The notes under the pieces: generated by a model | The model's database searches: none | The model's input: the letters and a program-made list of their open reading frames with translations, nothing else | Told to the model about the DNA's origin: nothing | Part shown: positions 48,099 through 56,141 of the stretch, piece by piece | Layout: each line of letters begins with the position of its first letter | Position numbering within the stretch: the stretch's first letter is position 1 | Translations under genes and position numbers: made by a program | Source: Dehalococcoidia bacterium | GTDB taxonomy: Bacteria > Chloroflexota > Dehalococcoidia > UBA2979 | NCBI GenBank assembly: GCA_009692725.1 | Contig: SHYP01000004.1 | Location: 17,027 to 81,026 of the forward strand | DNA length: 64,000 nucleotides | Reading direction: 5' to 3'

Positions 48099-49256
48099 AT
48101 GCCCGAGCACCTGTCGCCCGAACTGCTGGCCCTGCGCGAGCGCACGCAGGCGTTCGTCGCCGCCGAGCTCGCCCCGATCGAGGCGCAGCTCCCCCCCGGC
48201 GCGGACGCCGCCGGCGTCGACGCCGCGACCCGCGCGGAAGCGCGCCGGCGTTCCGCCGCCGCCGGCTTCTTCGGCATGACGCAGCCGCGCGAATACGGCG
48301 GCTCGGCCGCCGACGCGCTTGCGCTCACCGTCGTGCGCGAGGCGTTCGCGGCGAGCAACCTGCTGGTCGCAGACTTCGTGCTCGGACCCGGCCCGGGCGC
48401 GCTGGCCGCCGCCACCGGCGCGCTGCGCGCGCGCTACCTCGAGCCACTGATGCGCGGCGAGCAAGCCGCGGGCTTCGCGTTCACCGAGCCGTCCGGTCCC
48501 GACGCCACTCGCCCGACGTACGCCGAGCGCGATGGCGACCGCCTGCTCGTCACCGGACGCAAGTCGTACGTCTCGAACGGGCCGTTCTGCGACTTCTTCA
48601 CCGTGCTCGTAAACGTAGAGCCGTCCGGCGACGCGCCGAGCGGCACCGCGCTGCTCATCGTCGACCGCGACACGCCCGGGCTCACCATGCCGCGGCAGTT
48701 CAGCACGCTGGACGGCTCGCTGCACTGCGAGCTCGCGTTCGAGCGCATGGCCGTGCCCGCCGCGAACGTGATCGGCGAGGTCGGCGGGGGCATGGGCCGC
48801 GCGCTCGGGCAGATCGGCGACATGCGCCTCGCCATCGGCGCGCGCGCCGCGGGCACCGCGATGTGGACCGTCGACTACACGCGCGAGCACGTCTCGCAGC
48901 CGCACCGCCAGGGCGGCCGGCTCGCCGACCGCGAGGGCGTGCGCCGCATCCTCGCCGAGATGATGATCGACACCTACGCGGCGCGCGCCGTCGTCTACCG
49001 CACGGCGCGCCTCGCCGCCGGCGGCGCCGACGTGATGAACGAGGGCGCGATCGCGAAGGTCTTCGCCACCGAAGCCGTCGGCCGCGTCGTCGACCAGGCG
49101 ATCCAGCTCGTCGGCGGTAACGCGCTGATCACCGGCCACCCGCTGGAACGGCTGTACCGCGAGGTGCGCTCGTTGCGCATCGCGGAGGGCGCGTCGGACC
49201 TGCTGCGGCTGAACGTCGCGCGCGGCATCCTCGAGTTCGGCGCGGGACGCGTCTGA
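48099..49256 (+). CDS. Acyl-CoA dehydrogenase-family protein
   Basis: 385-residue FAD enzyme introducing a double bond into an acyl-CoA. It has GFFGMTQPREYGGSAADALAL (N-terminal helical domain), AGFAFTEPSGPDATRP (FAD-binding loop), YVSNGPFCDFFTVLVNV and the C-terminal QAIQLVGGNALITGHPLERLYRE. Its catalytic-base region is RIAEGASDLLRLNVAR, so Glu is retained. ATG follows GGAGG at 48090-48094. It begins a catabolic region. Specific acyl chain unknown. Confidence 0.92.
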   Translation: MPEHLSPELLALRERTQAFVAAELAPIEAQLPPGADAAGVDAATRAEARRRSAAAGFFGMTQPREYGGSAADALALTVVREAFAASNLLVADFVLGPGPGALAAATGALRARYLEPLMRGEQAAGFAFTEPSGPDATRPTYAERDGDRLLVTGRKSYVSNGPFCDFFTVLVNVEPSGDAPSGTALLIVDRDTPGLTMPRQFSTLDGSLHCELAFERMAVPAANVIGEVGGGMGRALGQIGDMRLAIGARAAGTAMWTVDYTREHVSQPHRQGGRLADREGVRRILAEMMIDTYAARAVVYRTARLAAGGADVMNEGAIAKVFATEAVGRVVDQAIQLVGGNALITGHPLERLYREVRSLRIAEGASDLLRLNVARGILEFGAGRV

Positions 49257-49281
49257 GCGCCGCCCCGCGACAGCTGCACAG

Positions 49282-50148
49282 CTACTGGCGGTAGCCCTGG
49301 TCGCGCTCCTGCTTGAACGCCGCCCAGCCCTGCTCGTTGCGCACGCGGTGGCGCTCGGCGGCCACGGTGTCCTCGGACTTCCAGAGCGCGCGCAACGCCG
49401 TGTCCTCACCCCACGCCATCGCGCCGCGCAGCCCCGCCAGCTCGTACACGCGGTTCACGAGCAGCTTGTTCAGCCGCACGGTGTTCGGCGGCAGCGCCGC
49501 GAGCTTCTTCGCCATCGCTTCGGCCGCCGCTTCGAGCTCGCCGTCCGGCACGACGCGATTGACGAGGCCGAGGCGCAGCGCGTCCTGCGCGTCGGCCGCC
49601 TCGCCGAGCAGCAGCAGCTCCTTCGCCTGCTTCTGCCCCACGAGGTACGGCGTGATCAGGATTGGCGGCGGGTAGCCGTGGCGAATCTGGATCTCGCCGA
49701 TACGCGCGGTCTCCGAGGCGATCGTCAGGTCGCACACGCCCGCGAGCTCGCAGCCCTGCCCGACGGCGTGCCCGCGCACCGCCGCGATCACCGGCTTCGC
49801 GAGCGACCATATCTTCAGCTGCACCGCCACGCCGTCCGGCGCCGGCGCGTCGTCCGGGTAGAGCGAGGCCCACATGTCGCCGCCCGCCGAGAACGCGCGG
49901 CCCGCGCCGATCAGCACGACGGCGCGCACGTCCTCGTCGCTCTCAGCTCGCTCCATCGCCGCGTGCAGCAACCGCTGCACGTTGCGGCTGATGGCGTTGA
50001 GCACCAGCGGCCGGTTGAGCGTGATCCACGCCACGCCGTCGCGGGCCTCGTACCGCACGTCGTCGGGCGAGGGCGGCGGGATCGCGATGCCGTCCGGCGT
50101 CTTCTTCCAGTCGCTCGTGTCCGGCTGCGCGCTCTGTTCGGTCGTCAT
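49282..50148 (-). CDS. Enoyl-CoA hydratase/isomerase-family protein
   Basis: 288-residue crotonase. It has AWITLNRPLVLNAISRNVQ (CoA-binding start), the oxyanion hole GAGRAFSAGGDMWASL and VRGHAVGQGCELAGVCDLTIAS. The catalytic-loop GEIQIRHGYPPPIL keeps one Glu but differs from the usual PGAGG segment, so the exact reaction may not be simple hydration. The C-terminal helix ends EQGWAAFKQERDQGYRQ, as in a known crotonase subgroup. ATG at 50148 has GGGAG upstream. It converges with the acyl-CoA dehydrogenase gene and is divergent from the LLM gene. Confidence 0.9.
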   Translation of the reverse strand: MTTEQSAQPDTSDWKKTPDGIAIPPPSPDDVRYEARDGVAWITLNRPLVLNAISRNVQRLLHAAMERAESDEDVRAVVLIGAGRAFSAGGDMWASLYPDDAPAPDGVAVQLKIWSLAKPVIAAVRGHAVGQGCELAGVCDLTIASETARIGEIQIRHGYPPPILITPYLVGQKQAKELLLLGEAADAQDALRLGLVNRVVPDGELEAAAEAMAKKLAALPPNTVRLNKLLVNRVYELAGLRGAMAWGEDTALRALWKSEDTVAAERHRVRNEQGWAAFKQERDQGYRQ

Positions 50149-50302
50149 CGCCTGCTCCCGTCGCCGCGGCCGCGCCGCCCGCAGTGCGGGTCCGGCCGAG
50201 GGGCAGCGTGCACAGCTGCGCGCGATCCTGCAACCACCCGTCTCGACGCGCGATACTGGGGCGCGCCGGCCGCGCCCGCGCGCCGCATTCGAGGAGGACG
50301 CG

Positions 50303-51229
50303 ATGATCGGCGTGTTGATCCAGGGCCGCACCGCTACCGAGGCGGTCGCGCAGGTCGAGCAGGCCGAGGAGGCAGGCGTGCCCGCCGCGTGGGCCACGAT
50401 GGGCGGCGCCGGCGGCGCGGACATGCTGGCGACGTTCGCCGCCGCCGCCACGAAGACCAGCCGCATCCTGCTCGGCACCGCGATCCTGCACACCTGGCCG
50501 CGCCACCCCGTGGTGTTCGCGCAGGAGGCGCTCGCCATCGACCAGCTCGCGCCGGGGCGGCTGCGACTCGGCCTCGGCCCGGGCGGCGCGCCCGCCGTCG
50601 AGCGCTCGTACGGCATCGAGTTCCGCGCGCCGCTCACCAACGTGCGCGAGTACGTGACCACGCTACGCGCGCTGCTGCACGATGGCGAAGCGACGTTCGC
50701 CGGCACGCATGTGCGTGTCCAGCACCGCCTGGGCCAGACCGCCGCCGTGCCGGTGATGGCCGCCGCGCTGCGCGAGCGCGCGTTCGCGCTAGCCGGCGAG
50801 GTCGCGGACGGCGCGATCTCGTGGCTCGGGCCCCGCGGCTACCTCGTGCGGCACGCGCTGCCGGCGCTGCGCGCGGGCGCCGAGCGCGCGGGCCGCGCCA
50901 CCCCGCCGCTCGTCGCGCACGTGCCCGTCGCCGTCACGGCGGATCGCGAGGCGGCACGCGCCCTCGCGCGCGAGCAGTTCGCGTTCTTCCTGCGCCCGCC
51001 CGCCTATCGCGAGATGTTCGCGCAGGCGGGCTTCCCACCCGACGACGGCTTCAGCGACGCGCTGCTCGACGAGCTCGTCGTCTCGGGCACGCGCGACGAG
51101 GTCGCCGCGGGCCTGCGCGGCTGGCTCGACGCCGGCATGGGCGAGGTGATCGCGCACCCGCTCATCGACGCCGCCGACCGCGAAGGCTCGATCGCGCGCG
51201 CGTTCGAGGCGGCCGCCGCCGCGCACTGA
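50303..51229 (+). CDS. LLM-class flavin-dependent oxidoreductase
   Basis: 308-residue bacterial luciferase-like TIM barrel using FMN or F420: QVEQAEEAGVPAAWATMG, ILLGTAILHTWPRHPVVFAQ, RLRLGLGPGGAPAVERSYG and GEVADGAISWLGPRGY. The substrate is unknown; related enzymes oxidise or monooxygenate small organics, or reduce with F420H2. ATG at 50303 is preceded by GAGGAGG. It is clearly related to the second LLM protein at 54157-55104 (shared TWPRHP and ADGAISW motifs), so the two are local paralogues. Confidence 0.92.
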   Translation: MIGVLIQGRTATEAVAQVEQAEEAGVPAAWATMGGAGGADMLATFAAAATKTSRILLGTAILHTWPRHPVVFAQEALAIDQLAPGRLRLGLGPGGAPAVERSYGIEFRAPLTNVREYVTTLRALLHDGEATFAGTHVRVQHRLGQTAAVPVMAAALRERAFALAGEVADGAISWLGPRGYLVRHALPALRAGAERAGRATPPLVAHVPVAVTADREAARALAREQFAFFLRPPAYREMFAQAGFPPDDGFSDALLDELVVSGTRDEVAAGLRGWLDAGMGEVIAHPLIDAADREGSIARAFEAAAAAH

Positions 51230-51316
51230 CGTACCCGCGCACGGTCACCACGCCCGCGTACTCCACCGCAACAGCGGCGCGCGAGCGGGGTGACCGCGGC
51301 GCAACATTGCTGAGCG

Positions 51317-53616
51317 CTAGCGGCGCAGCTCCTCGATCCACTCGATCATGCGGTTTGGCGAGGCGGGCAGCGCCGTCGCGCGCACGCCGATGGCGTCGCG
51401 AATGGCGTTGGTCACCGCCGCCAGCGGCGGGATGATCGGCACCTCGCCGACGCCACGCACGCCGTACGGGTGGCCCGGGTTCGGCACTTCGACGAGCAGC
51501 GTCTCGATCATCGGCAGGTCGAGCGCTGTCGGCATACGGTAGTCGAGCAGCGTCGAGTTCTGCATGCGCCCGTCGTCGCCGAAGATGTACTCCTCGGTGA
51601 GCGCCATGCCGATGCCCTGCGCCACGCCGCCCTGGATCTGCCCCTCGACGTAGTCCGGGTGCACTGCCTTGCCGACGTCCTGCGCGGCCGTGTAGCGCAG
51701 GATCTGCACCTTGCCCGTGTCCGGGTCCACCTCCACGTCGACGACGTGGCACGCGAACGCCGGACCGGACGTCGTCGGCGCGACATCCGCCTGCGCCTGG
51801 ATCAGTCCGCCCGTCGCCTGCAGCTGCGCCGCGAGCGCGTTCAGCGTGAGCTGCTTGCCGCCGGGGCCGCGGATCACCGCGTCGGCGGCGTACTGTACCA
51901 GCGTGCGGTCGCACTCCCAGATCAGCGCGGCGCGCTCCTCGAGCTTGCGACGCAGCTCCTGCGCCGCCTCGTACACGGTCGGCAGCCGCCCGCGAACGTG
52001 GTGCGGCTGCCGACCGTGGGGAACGTGTAGCCGACCGAGTCCGTGTCGACGATGTGCGGCTTCACCTGCTCGTACGGGATGCCCATCGCCTCCGCGAACT
52101 GCATCGCCAGCGAGGCGCGGCTGCCGCCGATGTCCGCCGAGCCGATGCCCAGCGCCACCGTGCCGTCCGGGTGGATCGACGCGATCGCGCCGGACTCCCA
52201 CCGATGGTGAACCAGTACCCCGCCGCCACACCGCGCCCGCGGTTCGACCCGTGCAGCTCGGAGCGGTAGTGATCGGAGTCGCGCACCGCCTCGAGGCACG
52301 CGACGTTGCCGATCGGGCCGAATTGCGCGCCGTCGACGCGCGGTCGCCTTCGCGTACCGCGTTCTTCAGGCGGAAATCGAGCGGGTCCATGCCGAGCTCG
52401 CGCGCCACGTCGTCGACGAGCGACTCGACGGCCCACTCGGCGGCAGGCGCCGCCGGCGCGCGATACGCCTGCACACGCGGCTTGTTGTTCAGCACTTCCC
52501 ACGCCACCGAGCGGAAGTTCGCGATCTTGTACGGACCGAACGCCGCCATCGCCCCCGCCGTGAACGACGACGCGGGGTACGCGCCCGACTCGTAGATGCC
52601 TTCCCAGTCGATCGCCACGATCGTGCCGTCGCGCTTCGCGCCGATCTTCACGCGGATGTGCGTGCCCGGCGTCGGGCCCGTCGCCTCGAACACCTCGGCG
52701 CGCGTCATGTACATCTTCACCGGCCGGTGGCCCGCCTTGCGCGACAGCAGTGCCGCGAGCGGCTCCATGTACACCGAGCTCTTGCCGCCGAAGCCGCCAC
52801 CGATCTCCGCCGGGTTGACGCGCACCTTCGAGATCGGCTGCTTGAGCAGCGTCGCCACGCTGTCGCGCACGCCGAAGTACGCCTGCGGCTCACCCACACG
52901 TTGATCTGGCCGTCCTCGCTCCACAGCGCGGTGCCGTTGTGCGGCTCGATGTAACCCTGGTGGTACATCGGCGTGTCGAACTCGCGCTCGATCACCACGT
53001 CTGAGGCGCGGAAGCCTGCATCGAGGTCGCCGCCCGTGAACTCCACTTTCTTCGAGACGTTCGAGGGGCGCTTGCCGTACTGCTCCGACCCGCCCGAGCC
53101 GAAGAACCCGAACACCTGCTCTGTCACCACGCTGTCGTGCAGCACTGGGGACTGGTCGCTCATCGCGCGCTACAGGTCGACCACCGGCTCCAGCAGCTCA
53201 TAGTCGACCTTGGTCAGCTCCAGCGCGTCCTCGGCGATGTGCGGGTCGACGGCCGCGACCGCCGCCACCGCGTGCCCGCGGTACAGCACCTTGTCCGAGG
53301 CGAGCACGTTGTCCAGCACCCAGCGCGCGCTGGTCTCCTCGCCCTCCCCGACGGCCATGTGACTGTCGTCCTGGCGCGGGAAGTCCGCGTTCGTGATCAC
53401 GGCCAGCACGCCGGGCAGCGCCTCGGCCTGCGTGGTGTCGATGTGGCGGATGATCGCGTGCGCGTGCGGGCTGCGCAGCACGCGCCCGAAGAGCATGCGC
53501 GCCATGCGCACGTCGCCGCCGTACACCGCGCGACCGTTGACCTTGTCGACGCCGTCCGGGCGGACCGGCCGCGCACCAATGACCTTCAGATCCTTGGATG
53601 GCTCAGTCGCAACCAC
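51317..53616 (-). pseudogene. Molybdopterin hydroxylase (xanthine dehydrogenase/CoxL-like) large subunit, broken
   Basis: The whole large subunit of an aldehyde oxidase/xanthine dehydrogenase-type enzyme can be followed, but through several frames. The N-terminal piece starts at GTG 53616 (AGAGGAG upstream) with VIGARPVRPDGVDKVNGRAV. An in-frame TAG follows at 53170-53172, before RAMSDQSPVLHDS. Shifts follow near 52890, 52340, 52200 and 51990. Motifs survive: GGGFGGK, YRAPAAPAAEWAVESL and the C-terminal catalytic region GVRGVGEVPIIPPL. Each shift can be repaired by one base, mostly in GC runs. The companion FAD and Fe-S subunits are not adjacent, so the locus looks orphaned as well as broken. 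Confidence 0.85.
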
Positions 53617-53734
53617 CGGGGCTCCTCTCACTCGTCACTCGCCTCGTTCGCACGCCCCTGGCAGGGCTGCGCCACATCACGCATATGATGATACGAGGTT
53701 CACGGCGCGCGATCGCGGCATCGCGCAGCGCACC

Positions 53735-54397
53735 ATCACGCTTGCGAATCAGCCCATTACGCCGCGAGAGAAGGAGTGGTGGGCGACCACGAAGCAGCAT
53801 CGGCTGCTGTACCAGCGTTGCTGGCTGTGCCAGCCGCCCGTGTTCCCGCCGCGTGACGGATGCCCCGGCCCGGACTGCCTGGGCTTCCAGGCGAACGAGT
53901 GGCAGGAGTCCGCGGGGCGCGGCACGATCTACTCGTTCACCACCGTGCGCCAGCCCATGGACCCGCGCTTCAACGACGACGTGCCCTACACGCTCGCCCT
54001 GATCGAGATGGACGAGGGCTTCCGCATGTGGAGCAACATCACCGGCACCCCGGTCGAGGATGTGCGCATCGGGCAGCGCGTGGCGGTGGCGTGGGAAGAC
54101 GTCACGGATGAGGTCGCGCTGCCGAAGTTTACGTCGCCGGCTGACGGACCGCGGCCCTACGCGGTGGCGCGCGCGGCGGCCGCCGCCGCGTGGAACACCC
54201 GCTCGATCGATGCGTCGCGCTCGCGGTTGGTGACCAGCGGCATCACCAGCAGCTCCCCCATGCCCGCCCGCAGCAGCTCGGCGAGCCGCGCGACCACCTG
54301 CTGCTCGTCGCCCCACACCACCAGCGCATCGATCAGCTCGTCGCCGACCGACCCGGCCTCCTGCGGGACGCCGGCCTGCTCGTACATCGCGCGGTAG
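53735..54397 (+). CDS. DUF35 Zn-ribbon/OB-fold protein, start and end unclear
   Basis: The core from ~53760 to ~54150 is a typical DUF35 protein. A rubredoxin-like zinc ribbon (CWLCQPPVFPPRDGCPGPDC) is followed by an OB fold (GRGTIYSFTTVRQPM, PYTLALIEMDEGFRMW, RIGQRVAVAWEDV). Such proteins accompany thiolases and acyl-CoA lyases. No ATG/GTG/TTG lies in this frame between 53600 and the conserved region (ATT 53756 is the only near-start), and at the other end the frame runs 240 bp into the antisense LLM gene. Both ends therefore seem disturbed by indels, or a rare start is used. It is divergent from the broken hydroxylase. Confidence 0.65.
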   Translation: MTLANQPITPREKEWWATTKQHRLLYQRCWLCQPPVFPPRDGCPGPDCLGFQANEWQESAGRGTIYSFTTVRQPMDPRFNDDVPYTLALIEMDEGFRMWSNITGTPVEDVRIGQRVAVAWEDVTDEVALPKFTSPADGPRPYAVARAAAAAAWNTRSIDASRSRLVTSGITSSSPMPARSSSASRATTCCSSPHTTSASISSSPTDPASCGTPACSYIAR

Positions 54398-55104
54398 AAC
54401 GGGATGCTGCTGTAGCCCGCCACCTGGCGCCCGGCCGCCTCGCGCACCGCGGCGCGGTCCGTGGTGATCGCCACCGGCACGTGCGCCATCAGCGGCGGCA
54501 CCGCGCGACCGGCGCGCGCAGCACCGCGCGCGAGCGCCGGTAGCGCCTGCTCGACGAGGTACGCGGCGGGGCACTGCCAGGAGATCGCGCCGTCCGCGAG
54601 CTCCCCGCACGCCTCGAACGCCGCGGGGCGCAGCGCCGAGGCGAGCAGCGGCGTGCGCGGCGGCTGCGCGAGCTGCGCCCGCGCGACCACGTGCTCGCCG
54701 ACGAAGTCCACGGCGCCCTCGTGCAGCAGCGCGCGCAGCACCTGCAGGTACTCGCGCAGCTGCGTCAGCGGCTTGCGCCACTGCACGCCGAACATGCTAG
54801 TCATCGACGGCTCATGACTCGGGCCGATGCCGAGGCGGATGCGCCCCGAGGCGAACGACTCCAGCGCGACGATCTGCTGAGCGATGGCGATCGGGTGCCG
54901 CGGCCAGGTCGGGATGATGCACGTGCCCAGCGTGATGCGCTCCGTGCGCATCGCGGCCGCAGCGAAGATCGTCAAGGCGTCCGGCCCCACGCCGCCGGTG
55001 GTCATCCAGGCGTGCGGCACGCCGGCGGCCTCCGCCTGCGCGATGCGATCCACCGCCTCGGCGGCGGTGAACGCGTTGATGACCACGCCGACGCGCCCGG
55101 GCAT
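54157..55104 (-). CDS. LLM-class flavin-dependent oxidoreductase
   Basis: 315 residues, paralogous to the protein at 50303-51229. It has VGVVINAFTAAEAVDRIAQA, ITLGTCIIPTWPRHPIAIAQ, RIRLGIGPSHEPSMTSMFG and GELADGAISWQCPAAYL. ATG at 55104 with GGGAGG 8 nt upstream is preferred over GTG 55131, which overlaps the upstream gene. It is co-directional with the HbpS-like gene (about 20 bp apart) and probably in one transcript with it. Cofactor FMN or F420; substrate unknown. Confidence 0.9.
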   Translation of the reverse strand: MPGRVGVVINAFTAAEAVDRIAQAEAAGVPHAWMTTGGVGPDALTIFAAAAMRTERITLGTCIIPTWPRHPIAIAQQIVALESFASGRIRLGIGPSHEPSMTSMFGVQWRKPLTQLREYLQVLRALLHEGAVDFVGEHVVARAQLAQPPRTPLLASALRPAAFEACGELADGAISWQCPAAYLVEQALPALARGAARAGRAVPPLMAHVPVAITTDRAAVREAAGRQVAGYSSIPFYRAMYEQAGVPQEAGSVGDELIDALVVWGDEQQVVARLAELLRAGMGELLVMPLVTNRERDASIERVFHAAAAAARATA

Positions 55105-55123
55105 CGCGCGCGGGCCTCCCGCG

Positions 55124-55525
55124 CTAACCACTCACGTACGCGTCGCGCGCGGCGCGAGCGCACTCGCCGTCCTGGTCGTCCGTGGCGCCGCTGCAGCCGA
55201 CGCTGGCGATCACGACGCCGTCCTGGCGCACCGGCGTGACGCTGCCCATCGCGAGCACGCGGCCGGAGTACATCGCGCCGATGGCCGAGAGCACCGCGGG
55301 GTTCATCGACTGCAGGTCCGCGCCGTCGCGGCGGAGTAGCGCGCCCGTGAACGCCTTCGCCTGTGCGACATCGATCGACAGCCAGTGCACGCCCTCCATG
55401 CGCCCGAACGCGAACAGGCGACCGTCGGCGTCGACGATCGCGGTGCACACCCCCACGCCAATCTCGCGCGCCTTCGCCTGGCTCGCCTGGATCATCTGTT
55501 GTGCATTCGCGGCGGTCAGTGGCAC
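55124..55525 (-). CDS. GlcG/HbpS-family protein
   Basis: 133 residues, full length for the family: MPLTAANAQQMIQASQAKARE at the N-terminus, VCTAIVDADGRLFAFGRMEG, AKAFTGALLRRDGADLQ and the C-terminal VIASVGCSGATDDQDGECARAA. Family members bind haem or small ligands, or accompany catabolic enzymes such as glycolate oxidase; no enzymatic activity is established. It lies directly upstream of the LLM oxidoreductase and may help it. Confidence 0.88.
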   Translation of the reverse strand: MPLTAANAQQMIQASQAKAREIGVGVCTAIVDADGRLFAFGRMEGVHWLSIDVAQAKAFTGALLRRDGADLQSMNPAVLSAIGAMYSGRVLAMGSVTPVRQDGVVIASVGCSGATDDQDGECARAARDAYVSG

Positions 55526-55577
55526 GGGGTGCTCCTCTCGTAGTCGCGGGATGGCGAGTCGCGTGCGAGCCGGGTCG

Positions 55578-55958
55578 TCAGCGCGGCGCCGGCTCGAACA
55601 GCTCGATCGGGTTGCCGGACGGGTCCTCGGCGACCACCTGGCGGCCGCCGGGCCCGCTCAGCGGCTCGTTGCGGAAGCGCACGCCGGCGTCGCGCCAGCT
55701 TGCGACGACCGCGGGCAGGTCCTCGACCTCGAGCGCGGGGCGGTTCCAGCCGCCCGGCGCCGGCAGCGCGCCGTCGGGCATCGGCCGGCGCGCAGACGAG
55801 CCGGGGCCGGCGAGCCAGAGCCGTAAGCCGTCGCGCTCCAGCAGCGCGAACGGCGCCCCCATCTGTTGGACGAGCGTGAAGCCGAGCCGCTCCGTGTAGA
55901 ACGCCACGGCCGCGTCGACGTCATCGACGATGTAGCGAACGGCCAAGGCTGACGCCAT
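55578..55958 (-). CDS. VOC-family protein
   Basis: 126 residues forming one vicinal-oxygen-chelate (glyoxalase/dioxygenase-like) unit: RYIVDDVDAAVAFYTERLGF, LLERDGLRLWLAGPGSS, ALEVEDLPAVVASWRDAG and VVAEDPSGNPIELFEP. The final Glu in NPIELFEP is the usual metal ligand. The gene is intact, unlike the VOC gene at 47.5-47.9 kb. It precedes the HbpS-like and LLM genes on the same strand. Confidence 0.9.
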   Translation of the reverse strand: MASALAVRYIVDDVDAAVAFYTERLGFTLVQQMGAPFALLERDGLRLWLAGPGSSARRPMPDGALPAPGGWNRPALEVEDLPAVVASWRDAGVRFRNEPLSGPGGRQVVAEDPSGNPIELFEPAPR

Positions 55959-56141
55959 CGCCCCTCCTCGGACGCGCCGCGCCGATTCGCGGCGGTGACG
56001 CCCCAGTCATACCACCCGCGACGCGCCCCGTCACGAGCCGGCGCGAGGCTCGGCTGGGGCGAGCGAGCGCGCCGCGCACCAGCTAGACTGCGCGCCAGCG
56101 GGCGCACGCCCGAGCAAGCGGGCAGCAACGAGGGGGCGGCG

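Noticed and set aside
51242..51296. CGGTCACC / GGTGACCG inverted repeat as a terminator
   Set aside because: Only 8 bp with a ~40-nt separation; too weak to call.
47848..53172. Amber (TAG) codons read as sense, e.g. stop-codon reassignment
   Set aside because: TAG is used as the normal stop of many intact genes here (for example recF and the 5385-6326 gene), so recoding is unlikely; the two in-frame TAGs are better explained by mutation or error.
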